Positions 29,024-38,534 of a stretch of DNA of 64,000 nt are shown here, piece after piece; positions within the stretch are counted from its first letter, which is position 1; each line of letters begins with the position of its first letter. The position numbers and the translations under genes are program-made. The notes beneath the pieces are model-generated. The model did not search any database. It was given only the letters and a program-made list of their open reading frames with translations, and was not told the DNA's origin. The stretch is from Bacillota bacterium (GTDB lineage: Bacteria > Bacillota > Clostridia > Lachnospirales > Lachnospiraceae), in assembly GCA_023413555.1 (NCBI GenBank), contig JAEZPG010000123.1:19355-83354 (forward strand). Direction: 5' to 3'.

Positions 29024-29058
29024 AAAGGTACCACAACAAAATTTCATGGTACCTTTCA
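29024..29058 (-). terminator. Terminator of thrC
   Basis: AAAGGTACC (29024-29032) and GGTACCTTT (29048-29056), nine perfect pairs, followed on the minus strand by a short T run. Confidence 0.7.
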
Positions 29059-29082
29059 TTTTCTAAGGAGCATTATTTAAAA

Positions 29083-30579
29083 CTATAATCTTAAAATGTC
29101 CTCTACTTTACTTTGCATAGCCTCAGTTTCACAAACAGTATCATGAAGAATCTTAGCACTTCTTATCTCCTCAATTGCATTAGGCACTTTTACTTTACTA
29201 AGATTGCTAAGCTCATCTACAAGTTCAAAATCTGATTTACTGTCAAAGGATGGATCAATAGCATTCATTACACTTCTTGTAAACTTATACGGACTAGCTG
29301 TAGAAGCTATAATAGTCTTTGTACTATCTTGACTATCCGCTTTATACTGGTTATATACACATGCAGCAACTGCAGTATGCGTGTCAATAACATATCCGGT
29401 CTTCTGATATAATTCTTTAATTGTATTTGCAGTAGCCTGTTCATCTGCATAGCCACCTACAAAGTCTTCCAACTCTTTCTTCATGTTATCTGTAATACGA
29501 TAAACACCATCTTCAGCTAGGGCTTTCATAAATGATGCATTCTTTGTAGCATCCTCTCCTGCGATTTTATAGATGAGACGCTCTAGGTTACTGGAAATGA
29601 GTATATCCATAGATGGAGAACTGGTTAAGATAAACTCACGGTTTCTATCATAGGTACCTGACTGAAAGAAGTCAAACAAAACCTTATTGTCATTGGATGC
29701 ACAGATTAATTTTCCTATTGGTAGACCCATACTCTTAGCATAGTAGGCAGCAAGAATATTACCAAAATTACCGGTAGGGACTACCACATTAATGGTTTCT
29801 CCCACTTTTATCTCCCCATCCTTGACTAACCTTGAATAAGCGTATACATAATATACCACCTGTGGAACCAAACGCCCTATGTTTATGGAGTTTGCAGAAG
29901 AAAACTGATATCCTGCTCTATCCATGGCTATAGCTAGATCTTTATTGTTAAACATCGCTTTCACACCACTTTGTGCATCATCAAAATTTCCCTTAATTCC
30001 AACTACGTATGTATTATGTCCCTTCTGGGTAATCATTTGTTTTTCTTGAATCGGACTAACACCGTTCTTTGGATAAAATACAATGATTTTAGTTCCTTCT
30101 ACATCAGCGAAGCCTGCTAATGCTGCTTTTCCCGTGTCTCCAGAGGTAGCTGTAAGAATTACAATTTCATTTTTTACATGATTCTTCTTCGCTGCTGTGG
30201 TTAATAAATATGGTAAAATAGACAATGCCATATCCTTAAAAGCAATAGTAGAGCCATGAAATAGTTCTAAGTAATAAGCACCTTCTGCTTTTACAATAGG
30301 AGCAATCTCCAAGGTGTCAAATTTACTATCATATGCTTTTTCTATACAATACTTTAACTCGGTTTCTGTAAAATCGGTTAGAAAGAGTTTCATTACTTCG
30401 TATGCAATTTCCTGATATGACATCTCAGCCAATTTATCTATCGATATTTTTAATGATGGAATCTCCGTTGGAACAAATAAACCACCATCAGAAGCCAATC
30501 CCTTTAAAATAGCTTTTGATGCGGATACTGTTTCATTCTCACTTCTGGTGCTCTTATATTGTAACATCTTAGCCTTCAT
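29083..30579 (-). CDS. thrC: Threonine synthase
   Basis: 498 residues, the longer class of threonine synthase. It converts O-phosphohomoserine to threonine. The PLP Lys is Lys115 in HGSTIAFKDMALSILPY; the phosphate-binding loop appears later as VPTGNFGNILAAYYA. Start at 30579 is an ATG with AAGG only two bases away; an in-frame ATG at 30567 has AAGG at a better distance and may be the true start. No T-box or leader is seen. Single gene with own terminator. Confidence 0.94.
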   Translation of the reverse strand: MKAKMLQYKSTRSENETVSASKAILKGLASDGGLFVPTEIPSLKISIDKLAEMSYQEIAYEVMKLFLTDFTETELKYCIEKAYDSKFDTLEIAPIVKAEGAYYLELFHGSTIAFKDMALSILPYLLTTAAKKNHVKNEIVILTATSGDTGKAALAGFADVEGTKIIVFYPKNGVSPIQEKQMITQKGHNTYVVGIKGNFDDAQSGVKAMFNNKDLAIAMDRAGYQFSSANSINIGRLVPQVVYYVYAYSRLVKDGEIKVGETINVVVPTGNFGNILAAYYAKSMGLPIGKLICASNDNKVLFDFFQSGTYDRNREFILTSSPSMDILISSNLERLIYKIAGEDATKNASFMKALAEDGVYRITDNMKKELEDFVGGYADEQATANTIKELYQKTGYVIDTHTAVAACVYNQYKADSQDSTKTIIASTASPYKFTRSVMNAIDPSFDSKSDFELVDELSNLSKVKVPNAIEEIRSAKILHDTVCETEAMQSKVEDILRL

Positions 30580-30693
30580 TCCTTTTCACAATTTTTTTGT
30601 ATTATAACATTATTCTCCTAGGTATACAATAATTATACATAAAAAAGTATCTTTATCCCCTTACTCCTCTAGAAGCAGAGAGACTTTCCTACA

Positions 30694-30728
30694 GTTAAAA
30701 ATGGACCGCTGAAAATACAGCGATCCAT
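30694..30728 (-). terminator. Terminator of the SleB-type gene
   Basis: ATGGACCGCTG (30701-30711) with CAGCGATCCAT (30718-30728), one mismatch; on the minus strand followed by TTTTAACTG. Confidence 0.7.
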
Positions 30729-30732
30729 TGCA

Positions 30733-31647
30733 CTACTTGTAAAACGTATGTCCACCATGGGTGAATAGGCGAGTCAGCTTACGATCAAACCAGCTTAGAC
30801 TTCGAGGATTTGCTGCTCTTCTTGCAACGAAAAACAAAGAACCCTTTGAATAATCTTCCCCTCTTAACACACGGTCCACAGCCTCTTTTGTGGTTTCTGT
30901 AACTTTTACTGAATATATACTACCACTTTTTGCAGGAGAGAACTGATAAGATCTACCAGAATGTTGAAAGATAACTCCTTTAATGGTATCAGGAAATCGA
31001 GAGCTGTTATAGCGGTTGATAACTACATTAGCTACCAACATTCTACCTTTAATATCCTGATTACCGGCTTCTGCCTGTACTAGACGTTCTAAAATAGCAA
31101 TATCAGATTTACTTAATTTAATCTTGTACTCAAATTCCTTATTTTGGGCAGCTTCTTTGGCTATTGTTTCTTTGGCTGCCTTCTTCGCAACTTCTTCCCT
31201 CTTTAACTGTGTCTGTCTTTCTGTCTTGGCTGTCTGTCTTGCAAAATCAATTTTTCGCTGATATTGCGTATTAGAAGCTGAAACAATCTCATCTTCTGCG
31301 TCTTGTATCATCCTAACCTGCTCGGCTGTCTTACTAAACATACCGTCTAGTGTGCTTAGTTTCATATAATTTGTAATCTTATCCTCGATTGTAGTCGCTA
31401 CATCATCTGCTTCCTGCTCTGCAGATAAATCTGTTTCTTCTTCCTCAAGCTCATTTATTTTAAAGCTTGCTTTGGCCTGTACTGTAACGGTATCTGTAGT
31501 ATACCCGTAATAGTACCCAGCTGAAAGGATTAGGATAACAGCGATTAATGAATATGCAGTTATCATGACGATTGGTCGATACCTATCAAGTCTAAAATAT
31601 CTTAACTTATCCTTAAAGCTACGAAGAAACGAGTGAATAATATACAT
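30733..31647 (-). CDS. Membrane-anchored SleB-type cell wall hydrolase
   Basis: 304 residues. One membrane segment about 27-46, a charged coiled-coil-like region (about 60-180, rich in Lys, Glu, Ala, Gln), then a Hydrolase_2/SleB domain with the catalytic Glu in LERLVQAEAGNQDIKGR and the family segments VANVVINRYNSSRFPDTI and GVIFQHSGRSYQFSPA. SleB enzymes are lytic transglycosylases acting on peptidoglycan, first known from spore germination. This one has a near-consensus vegetative promoter, so growth-phase wall turnover is more likely. Good GAGGAG site. Confidence 0.88.
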   Translation of the reverse strand: MYIIHSFLRSFKDKLRYFRLDRYRPIVMITAYSLIAVILILSAGYYYGYTTDTVTVQAKASFKINELEEEETDLSAEQEADDVATTIEDKITNYMKLSTLDGMFSKTAEQVRMIQDAEDEIVSASNTQYQRKIDFARQTAKTERQTQLKREEVAKKAAKETIAKEAAQNKEFEYKIKLSKSDIAILERLVQAEAGNQDIKGRMLVANVVINRYNSSRFPDTIKGVIFQHSGRSYQFSPAKSGSIYSVKVTETTKEAVDRVLRGEDYSKGSLFFVARRAANPRSLSWFDRKLTRLFTHGGHTFYK

Positions 31648-31698
31648 AACTTACTCCTCTTTTCTTGCTTTGTTTTTCCTTATTTCCAAGGATATCTC

Positions 31699-31726
31699 AT
31701 TATAACATTCCAAAAATTAGTGTCAA
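31699..31726 (-). promoter_or_regulatory. Near-consensus sigma-A promoter of the SleB-type gene
   Basis: Minus strand TTGACA (31721-31726), 16-base spacer, TATAAT (31699-31704). Both hexamers are perfect. The leader to the ATG is about 45 bases. Confidence 0.85.
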
Positions 31727-31748
31727 TAATACCTATTAATTTTTGGAA
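31708..31748. repeat. 12-bp inverted repeat straddling the -35 box, candidate operator
   Basis: TTCCAAAAATTA (31708-31719) and TAATTTTTGGAA (31737-31748) are exact inverted copies 17 bases apart, with the TTGACA box in between. Placement suggests control of the SleB-type gene. Confidence 0.55.
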
Positions 31749-32093
31749 GAAGTACTAGTTACTGATTTATGTTACAATTGTAGAACTATACACTTTACAT
31801 AAAATACTTAAATATTTTATTATTTTTATATGGAATATTACCATATAATTTTTAACTAATTATTAACCACTTATTACATATAATGAATTTGATTTTTTCA
31901 GTAATATATATTTATTATCTAATTATTGCTTTATTTCCTATTATTTATCCATCTAATTATTAACCTTTATATTATTTTCAGACTATATCACAAGAATATT
32001 GGATACAAATTCTAATCCATTTTAGATTTACGTAATATTTTTGCAATATTTTAAAGATGAATTGTAGGAGCTCCTTCCATCCTAAAGGGTAAA
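31749..32093. other. AT-rich intergenic stretch
   Basis: About 345 bases of very AT-rich sequence between two minus-strand genes. No credible gene, RNA fold or promoter stands out apart from a short palindrome AGGAGCTCCT near 32067-32076. Confidence 0.5.
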
Positions 32094-32139
32094 AAAACTC
32101 TATCAAAAAGATACTTTTTTATCTTTCTGATAGAGTTTT
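32094..32139. terminator. Terminator at the end of the VanZ/two-component operon
   Basis: AAAACTCTATCA (32094-32105) pairs with TGATAGAGTTTT (32128-32139), with more pairing inside (AAAAGATA/TATCTTT region). It overlaps the kinase stop codon and has A/T runs on both sides. Confidence 0.85.
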
Positions 32140-33358
32140 AACTTTTATATGGTAACTCTATAATAAACTTAGTATTTTCAACTTCACTGGTCGCTGTTAG
32201 CTCACCATTATGCATTTTAATAATTGACTTAGCAATGGCCAATCCCAAACCTGTGCCACCTGTGGCTTCTGATCTAGAGGTTTCCACCCTATAGAACTTA
32301 TCAAAGATGTAAGGCAAATCCTTTTTTGAAATCTCAGTACCATAATTTGTGATGATTATTTTTACCACATTGAAATATACTTCTAACTCTATCGTAATCT
32401 TTTCACCACGTTTCGTATACTTGACAGCATTGCTGATAAGATTAGCCACTGCCCTAGCTAAAAGATTGCCATCTGCATCAATTTCCAAGCGATTACTCTG
32501 TACCAGAAGTTCATATTCCAGTCCAGAGTCCTGAAAGCTCGGGTAGAATTCTTCTATCATCTGTTCTAAAAACTTCACCAAATCCATTTTTCTTTTCTGA
32601 ACCTTTACTTCCCCAGAAGTAAACTTAGTATAACTAAACAGATCCTCAATCAAATTTTCTAGCCTCTTCGATTTATCATAGGCGATAGATAAATATCTAG
32701 TTCTCTCCTCTTGATCAGCTTTGTCTTCTTTGGCTAAATCCAGATATCCAATAATAGAAGTAAGTGGTGTTCTAAGATCATGAGCTACATTTGTAATAAG
32801 TTCATGTTTTAACTCCTCACTTCTGCGCTCATTTTCCATCATAGCACTGATATCACCCGCCATTTTATTAATGGAAGCTGCTATTACAGCAAACTCATCT
32901 TCATTTTTCACCCGAATTCTAGTACTAAAATTGCCTCCTGCAATAACCTTAATCCCATCTGAAATTTCATACAGATAGTTGGAAAATCTTCTGGTTAACA
33001 ACAAAAAATACACAACAAATAAAAACATACCAACTACAATACCTATAATTAAAGTTATTAATAAATAATCCCTGTTAACGTGAAGGACAGAAGTTAATGA
33101 ATGAGTCAACCCAGTAGTAGAAGATCCATCCAAAAAGCTGGTACCATTCTGTATCGGCAAGTTGGATATATGATCTATAGCCTGAGATAGACTAATTCCT
33201 TCACTATTGGCAATATTAAGTCCTTGAATCAAGGTCTTAGTGTAGTAGGCCAAACAATAAATCAACACTTCTGTAACTATGGTATAAAGAAGGCTTAAAA
33301 TACTGTATAATACTATTTCAAAACGAAAGCTTTTAAAAATACTTCTTCTATTTTTCAA
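32138..33358 (-). CDS. Membrane sensor histidine kinase
   Basis: About 406 residues: TM near the N-terminus, extracytoplasmic loop of about 60 residues, TM2, HAMP, HisKA with His in ITNVAHDLRTPLTS, and HATPase with NLISNAVKYT and GGTGLGLAIAKSI. The start is uncertain. An ATG at 33400 has no ribosome site and lies inside the regulator gene; a TTG at 33358 with GGGGAG upstream overlaps the regulator stop by 11 bases and is favoured. VanS-like in layout; signal unknown. Confidence 0.9.
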   Translation of the reverse strand: MKNRRSIFKSFRFEIVLYSILSLLYTIVTEVLIYCLAYYTKTLIQGLNIANSEGISLSQAIDHISNLPIQNGTSFLDGSSTTGLTHSLTSVLHVNRDYLLITLIIGIVVGMFLFVVYFLLLTRRFSNYLYEISDGIKVIAGGNFSTRIRVKNEDEFAVIAASINKMAGDISAMMENERRSEELKHELITNVAHDLRTPLTSIIGYLDLAKEDKADQEERTRYLSIAYDKSKRLENLIEDLFSYTKFTSGEVKVQKRKMDLVKFLEQMIEEFYPSFQDSGLEYELLVQSNRLEIDADGNLLARAVANLISNAVKYTKRGEKITIELEVYFNVVKIIITNYGTEISKKDLPYIFDKFYRVETSRSEATGGTGLGLAIAKSIIKMHNGELTATSEVENTKFIIELPYKS

Positions 33359-34052
33359 TCTTATATCCCACTCCCCATACTGTCCTGATAATCTCAGCAT
33401 TTCTAGGATCCATCTCTATCTTCTCCCTCAATCGTCTGATATGTACCATAACAGTATTGTTAGCTTCGAACATTTTTTCATTCCATACAGATTCAAAAAT
33501 TTCCTCTGTACTGAATACTTTACCTAGATTAGTAGCCAATAGGTATAAAATATCAAATTCAATCGGAGTAAGCTTAACTTCTTTTCCATAAGCTATAACA
33601 CGGTGAGCATCTTTATTGATGGTAATATGTTCAATATTTATATCCTTTTCTTCGGTACTAAGTTCATGAGTAGCAGGGTTCAATTTGATATAGCGTCTCA
33701 GTTGGGATTTTACTCGAGCAGTTAATTCTAATGGATTAAAAGGTTTAATTACATAATCATCTGCACCAACACCTAGTCCCATTATTTTATCCAAATCGGA
33801 GGATTTTGCACTTAAAAAAATAATTGGTATCATGCTATTTTTTCGAATCTTCTTACACATTTGCAAGCCATCCATACCAGGCATCATAATATCCAAAATT
33901 GCAAGCTTAATATCCTGCTTTTCCAATATCTTCAACCCTTCCTCAGCACTATTGGCAAGAAAGACTTGATAGCCATCGGATACTAAATGTATCTCAACTA
34001 ACTGGGCTATCTCTCTGTCATCATCCACAACCAAAATATCTACACTGTCCAT
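33348..34052 (-). CDS. OmpR/VanR-type response regulator
   Basis: 234 residues: receiver with Asp54 in AILDIMMPGMDG, Lys in YVIKPF, and a winged-helix C-terminus ending GVGYKIEK. It precedes its kinase with coupled translation and follows the small membrane gene by 34 bases. AAGGAGG precedes the ATG. Nearest familiar relatives by layout are VanR-type regulators; this does not prove glycopeptide sensing. Confidence 0.93.
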   Translation of the reverse strand: MDSVDILVVDDDREIAQLVEIHLVSDGYQVFLANSAEEGLKILEKQDIKLAILDIMMPGMDGLQMCKKIRKNSMIPIIFLSAKSSDLDKIMGLGVGADDYVIKPFNPLELTARVKSQLRRYIKLNPATHELSTEEKDINIEHITINKDAHRVIAYGKEVKLTPIEFDILYLLATNLGKVFSTEEIFESVWNEKMFEANNTVMVHIRRLREKIEMDPRNAEIIRTVWGVGYKIEK

Positions 34053-34086
34053 AATACACCTCCTTCATTGGTAGCCGACAAGTATT

Positions 34087-34386
34087 TTACATGTAAGCTC
34101 CAAGCATATATAGTACAAACAGGCCCAAAAAGAGTATTCCGTTTAGTACGGTTCCTAATACAGGGAATAAATAAAATACTTCTTTTTTGCGCATTGAAAA
34201 TAAGGATACAATAAACGCTGCCAATGACAAAAACATTACCCAGAAGCTTATAATTCCTAATAACAATGGACCATTTCCACCTGATTTACTTGAATAAACA
34301 CTCAGCACACATATAGTTACAAATATTATGATAGCTAAGATTACCGCTAAAATAGCTTCCACCGGATGCTTCTTATCGGTAAACAT
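34087..34386 (-). CDS. Small membrane protein, three hydrophobic segments
   Basis: About 99 residues with hydrophobic helices near residues 11-31, 41-63 and 73-97. I recall similar clostridial proteins listed under a DUF (possibly DUF6142), which gives no function. The start at 34386 lies 4 bases after the VanZ-like stop and has AAAAAGGTAG at the right distance; longer forms from ATGs at 34443 or 34482 would overlap the VanZ-like gene. Third gene of the operon leading to the two-component system. Confidence 0.7.
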   Translation of the reverse strand: MFTDKKHPVEAILAVILAIIIFVTICVLSVYSSKSGGNGPLLLGIISFWVMFLSLAAFIVSLFSMRKKEVFYLFPVLGTVLNGILFLGLFVLYMLGAYM

Positions 34387-34390
34387 ATAA

Positions 34391-34879
34391 CTACCTTTTT
34401 TCTTGCGATACTCCACGGTTTCCAGTTCTCCTTTTCCAAACATAATAACAGATACGATATGCAATATAACCAAGAATCCCACCTACGGTATTCATAATTA
34501 AATCATCCACATCATAGCTTCCCACTTTAGTTATAAGCTGCATCAATTCAATAAATAGTGAAAATTCAAAGCCTACCAATGTCACATAAAGTATTCCCCT
34601 CTTTTTGCTATTTAAGATTGGAAGCATGAAACCAAACGGACAAAAAGCCACGATATTGCCCACGATATTAACCATAAAACTTTCAACGCCCAGAATTTCT
34701 CGATATTGTATAAACCGTCTGATTTCCTGAAAAGGTACAAGGTTATAATGGTATTCCTGTCTCAGCCCGGTTCGTCCATACCGATCGCAAAAAAATAATA
34801 AATAAAATAATACAATTAAATAAATAATAAAGCACACTTCCAGAAGCAGCTTTGTTCGTTGTTTTGCCTTATAACTCAA
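34391..34879 (-). CDS. VanZ-like membrane protein
   Basis: About 162 residues with four or five membrane helices and the VanZ-family pattern: FYLLFFCDRYGRTG early, then NLVPFQEI, VNIVGNIVAFCPFGFMLP, ELMQLITKVGSYDVDDLIMN and GGILGYIAYRI. VanZ lowers teicoplanin binding in enterococci by an unclear mechanism; many family members are of unknown role. The TTG at 34879 has GGAG 8 bases upstream; another TTG at 34912 lacks one. Confidence 0.85.
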   Translation of the reverse strand: MSYKAKQRTKLLLEVCFIIYLIVLFYLLFFCDRYGRTGLRQEYHYNLVPFQEIRRFIQYREILGVESFMVNIVGNIVAFCPFGFMLPILNSKKRGILYVTLVGFEFSLFIELMQLITKVGSYDVDDLIMNTVGGILGYIAYRICYYVWKRRTGNRGVSQEKR

Positions 34880-34934
34880 AATATTCACTCCAAATAAACT
34901 CACGTTTAACAAAGATGCTAGAGATTACCTGTTA

Positions 34935-35972
34935 CTAAACTATCTTTTTGGTCAATCTATATTTTACTGGATATTCATCCTCTGTAATAACAGCCTGCCC
35001 TTTTTGAACAAGTTTCTTCATGATCTCTTCTAAACTCAATTGGTTAATAGTACCTAAATCCCTATAATTAGCCATCATTTCTAAAATGCTTAATGGTTTT
35101 GTTTCCTTCTCTAGGCAAATAATGAGTTGATCTTCAATTTGCTTTCTATAATAGGATACGGACTGTGCAATCTCTTCGGGTTCATGCTTTTCTATCTTAG
35201 TCTGAGATAAAGTCTGCCTTGGAGCCTTCTCTTCATGTATAGCATGTTTTTCTACTACAATAGTCTGTGTCAAAACATCTTGCTTTTCCTTTTCAATATC
35301 CCTGATAATATTCCAACCTAGATTAATTCTATAATAATCTAAAGAACCCTCTAGTGCAATAATGATTATTCTCTTAATCAATAGTTGATCAATTGCCTCC
35401 ATGGCAATCTCTCTTGTTCTTCCATTATGTGAGCAGAGATTAATAATTGTCTCCTGATGTTTAATGCATGCGTTATTCTCTAACATAAAACAAATAATCT
35501 CTAACTCACATTTCTTAACAGGAGATATCCTCTTATTCATCGTACAGGCAGCAATGTAAGTCTTCCAATTACTTAGAATCCTATCATATTGTATACTTCC
35601 TCGTTCTGTACGTCTTTCCCTCTGCCATTCCTTATCTGCCTGATCCAGTGTGTCTATCTTATTGTAACTTTCTTTTATCTCCTCTTTCACTGGTTTGTCT
35701 TCATTGAAGCTATTGCTAAACTTGACCCAATCATTCAAATCAGTGACAGACAAATTGGTCTCAGCCTGTCCCATAGCACTTTTCCTTATAAAACATCTAC
35801 GATATCTATTCTTCCGATAAAATACTACACCCAATACGAGAAGATAAAAACATTCACAAAGAATAAGAATGGTCAGGGTCCATTTAGATTTAAAAAACAC
35901 ATAAGTAACTGCAAAACATAAAAAAATGATGCCTTGCGAAATTACATAAAGTAAAATGGTCCTTTTATCCAT
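34935..35972 (-). CDS. Membrane-anchored protein with a helical cytoplasmic domain, unknown
   Basis: About 345 residues. Two adjacent membrane helices at residues 8-24 and 29-49, then a basic stretch and a long soluble part, likely cytoplasmic. The C-terminal 60 residues (PLSILEMMANYRDLGTINQL, then a beta-like end EYPVKYRLTKKIV) resemble a winged helix, as does a segment with NLCSHNGRTREIAMEAIDQL near residue 190; both are inference. First gene of the operon with VanZ-like and two-component genes. The ATG at 35972 is better placed for GGGG than the GTG at 35984. Not recognised. Confidence 0.7.
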   Translation of the reverse strand: MDKRTILLYVISQGIIFLCFAVTYVFFKSKWTLTILILCECFYLLVLGVVFYRKNRYRRCFIRKSAMGQAETNLSVTDLNDWVKFSNSFNEDKPVKEEIKESYNKIDTLDQADKEWQRERRTERGSIQYDRILSNWKTYIAACTMNKRISPVKKCELEIICFMLENNACIKHQETIINLCSHNGRTREIAMEAIDQLLIKRIIIIALEGSLDYYRINLGWNIIRDIEKEKQDVLTQTIVVEKHAIHEEKAPRQTLSQTKIEKHEPEEIAQSVSYYRKQIEDQLIICLEKETKPLSILEMMANYRDLGTINQLSLEEIMKKLVQKGQAVITEDEYPVKYRLTKKIV

Positions 35973-36071
35973 CTTATCTATCACCCCTTATTAAAGAATA
36001 CCCCCCTATCATATCATAATTTCCAAATAATGCAAAGTATTTAAAAAAACCTTTATGACCTTAACTCTCGA

Positions 36072-38510
36072 TTATTTTCTTTGCTCGATACCAGCTGCTT
36101 CTAAAGCCTTAACAATCTTGTCCATGATAGGAGTAACATCCTTATCCTCTAGGGTTCTATCCTTTGCCTTAAATCTAATGGAATAGGCAACTGATTTGTA
36201 TCCCTCAAGAATCTGGCTACCTTCGTATATATCAAATAAATGATAGCTTTCCAGGAATTGTCCACCATTTTTACGAATAATAGCTTCGATATCCCCAACC
36301 ATAACTTCTTTTTTCACCATTAAGCTGATATCACGAGTTACTGTTGGGAACTTAGTAACGCCCTTAAATTTTCTGTCAAAAGTAGCTCTCTCCACGATCA
36401 GAGGCATATCCAGTACTGCTACATAAGCACGATCTCCAATCGCGTAGTTTTCTAGTACCTGTGGATGAACCTCTCCCATATATCCAATTACCAGACCATC
36501 ATAAATGATTTCCGCCTGACGTCCAGGATGTAAGAAGTTCTTTCCTGCCTTCGGATTATAGGTTACCATCTGCTTCATGCCAACCTTAACCAAATACTCT
36601 TCTATCAGGCCCTTTAAATCGAAGAAATCTCCCTGTCCATACATACCAAGACTGAACTGTGTCCTTTCATCTGGAAGTTCTATTAATGGAAGAGCCTTTG
36701 GCAAATAGATATTAGCAATCTCGTAAAGACGTACATCTTTGTTTCTATGGTTATAATTGGTGCTAAGAGAAGAAAGCATTCCGTTTAATGGAAGGGTCCT
36801 CATAATAGAATAATCCTCTCCTAACGGGTTACTGATAGTAACAGTCTCTCTTAATTTATCCTCTTTATCTAACAATAGTTTGTCAAATACCTTAGGACTT
36901 TCAAAGGAGTAGTTCATACTTTCGTTAAAGCCAAACTGCTCTGCCACATCTCTAGCAACATTCTCTACTCGTTCCTTGAAGGAAATCATTCCAGCCATAG
37001 ACTCTCCAGAAGGCAAGGAAACAGGAATCTTGTCATAACCATAGAATCTTGCTACTTCCTCAGCCAAATCTGCCATACATTCTAAATCCTGTCTCCAGGT
37101 TGGAACAATCACCTGTCTATGAGCCTCATCATAGCTTAAGTCAATCTTTCTAAAGTAAGCAATCATCTGTTCCTCAGAAATATCAGTACCTAAAAGACTG
37201 TTAATCTTGTCAGGGCAGAAATCTATCTTTATAGGCTGTTTCTTCTCTGGATACACATCTACCATTCCACCAACCACTTCACCACAACCAAGCTCTACGA
37301 TAAGCTGGCAGGCACGGTTAATAGCTTCTTCTGCAGTATTAGGATCTAGACCTTTTTCAAACTTTCCGGAAGCATCTGTTCTCATTCCCAGCTTTTTAGC
37401 AGAGAGACGAATGTTAGTCCCGTCAAAGCAGGCTGCTTCAAATAATACAGTCTTTACATCCTCTGTAATCTTGGAATTCTCACCACCCATAATACCGGCA
37501 ATACCAACAGGCTTGTCTGCATCGCATATCATTAGAATAGAAGAATCAATGTTTCTCTCCTGCTCATCTAAGGTAGTAAAGGTCTCTCCATCCTTACCCC
37601 TACGAACAATAATCTTCTTGCCTGCAATGGTATCTAGATCATAGGCATGCATTGGCTGTCCAAACTCTTCCATCACATAATTAGTGATATCCACCAGATT
37701 ATTAATTGGACGAATGCCACAAGCAGCCAGTCTCTTCTGCATCCAAGCAGGGGATGGGCCAATCTTAATATTTTTCACTACACGGGCTATATATCTAGGG
37801 CAAAGATCTGCAGCTTCCACTTCCACGGAAATATAGTCGCTGGTCTTTTCTTTGTTCTCTTTTACTTCTACTACTGGAGGATAAAAATCCTTACCAAAGG
37901 TAGCAGCAGCTTCTCTTGCCAAACCAATAATACTAAAACAATCCACACGATTAGATGTAATTTCGTACTCTATAACAGTATCCTTAAACCCAAGAACCTC
38001 AGCTGCGTTAGCACCTATTTCCACATCCTTATATGCTTCATTGTCACTAAAGATGTAGATTCCTCTGTCTGGAGCGTCCGGATAGAAATCTTTGGATGAG
38101 CCAAGTTCTTCGATGGAACACATCATACCAAAGGATTCCACCCCTCTAAGCTTACCTTTCTTGATTTTAGTACCTCCAGCCACTCTGTTACCGTCATGAT
38201 CTGTGGCTACACGTCCACCATCTAATACAACTGGCACAACGTCTCCTTCTTTTACGTTAGGTGCTCCTGTTACAATCTGAACAACCTCTCCATCCTTAGT
38301 AACCTGCACCTGGCATATAATTAATTTATCAGCGTCAGGATGCTTCTCTATCTTCAAAATCTTACCAACAACAATCTTCTCCAGATTCTCATCTAATTGT
38401 TCAAAACCCTCTACTTTAGATCCTGACATAGTCATTGCATCAGCATATTCCTGTGCAGTCACGTCAAGATCAGGCACATAAGCTTTTATCCATGATATAG
38501 GTGTATTCAT
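36072..38510 (-). CDS. pheT: Phenylalanine-tRNA ligase beta subunit
   Basis: About 812 residues. N-terminal EMAP-type tRNA-binding OB fold (about 40-155, with KIEKHPDADKLIICQV), B3/B4 editing domain, B5 domain, catalytic-like core and a C-terminal anticodon-binding FDX domain (FPTVTRDISLMVKKEV). Forms the alpha2-beta2 synthetase with PheS and edits mischarged Tyr. The ATG at 38510 has GGAGG 8 bases upstream; an in-frame TTG at 38525 is less good. Ten to 25 bases after pheS on the same transcript, under the T-box. Confidence 0.97.
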   Translation of the reverse strand: MNTPISWIKAYVPDLDVTAQEYADAMTMSGSKVEGFEQLDENLEKIVVGKILKIEKHPDADKLIICQVQVTKDGEVVQIVTGAPNVKEGDVVPVVLDGGRVATDHDGNRVAGGTKIKKGKLRGVESFGMMCSIEELGSSKDFYPDAPDRGIYIFSDNEAYKDVEIGANAAEVLGFKDTVIEYEITSNRVDCFSIIGLAREAAATFGKDFYPPVVEVKENKEKTSDYISVEVEAADLCPRYIARVVKNIKIGPSPAWMQKRLAACGIRPINNLVDITNYVMEEFGQPMHAYDLDTIAGKKIIVRRGKDGETFTTLDEQERNIDSSILMICDADKPVGIAGIMGGENSKITEDVKTVLFEAACFDGTNIRLSAKKLGMRTDASGKFEKGLDPNTAEEAINRACQLIVELGCGEVVGGMVDVYPEKKQPIKIDFCPDKINSLLGTDISEEQMIAYFRKIDLSYDEAHRQVIVPTWRQDLECMADLAEEVARFYGYDKIPVSLPSGESMAGMISFKERVENVARDVAEQFGFNESMNYSFESPKVFDKLLLDKEDKLRETVTISNPLGEDYSIMRTLPLNGMLSSLSTNYNHRNKDVRLYEIANIYLPKALPLIELPDERTQFSLGMYGQGDFFDLKGLIEEYLVKVGMKQMVTYNPKAGKNFLHPGRQAEIIYDGLVIGYMGEVHPQVLENYAIGDRAYVAVLDMPLIVERATFDRKFKGVTKFPTVTRDISLMVKKEVMVGDIEAIIRKNGGQFLESYHLFDIYEGSQILEGYKSVAYSIRFKAKDRTLEDKDVTPIMDKIVKALEAAGIEQRK

Positions 38511-38534
38511 TCTTCCGACCTCCAATTCTTCTGA

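Noticed and set aside
37207..38099. Two plus-strand frames of 145 and 150 codons
   Set aside because: They are antisense to pheT, lack ribosome sites and have odd composition; pheT is certain.
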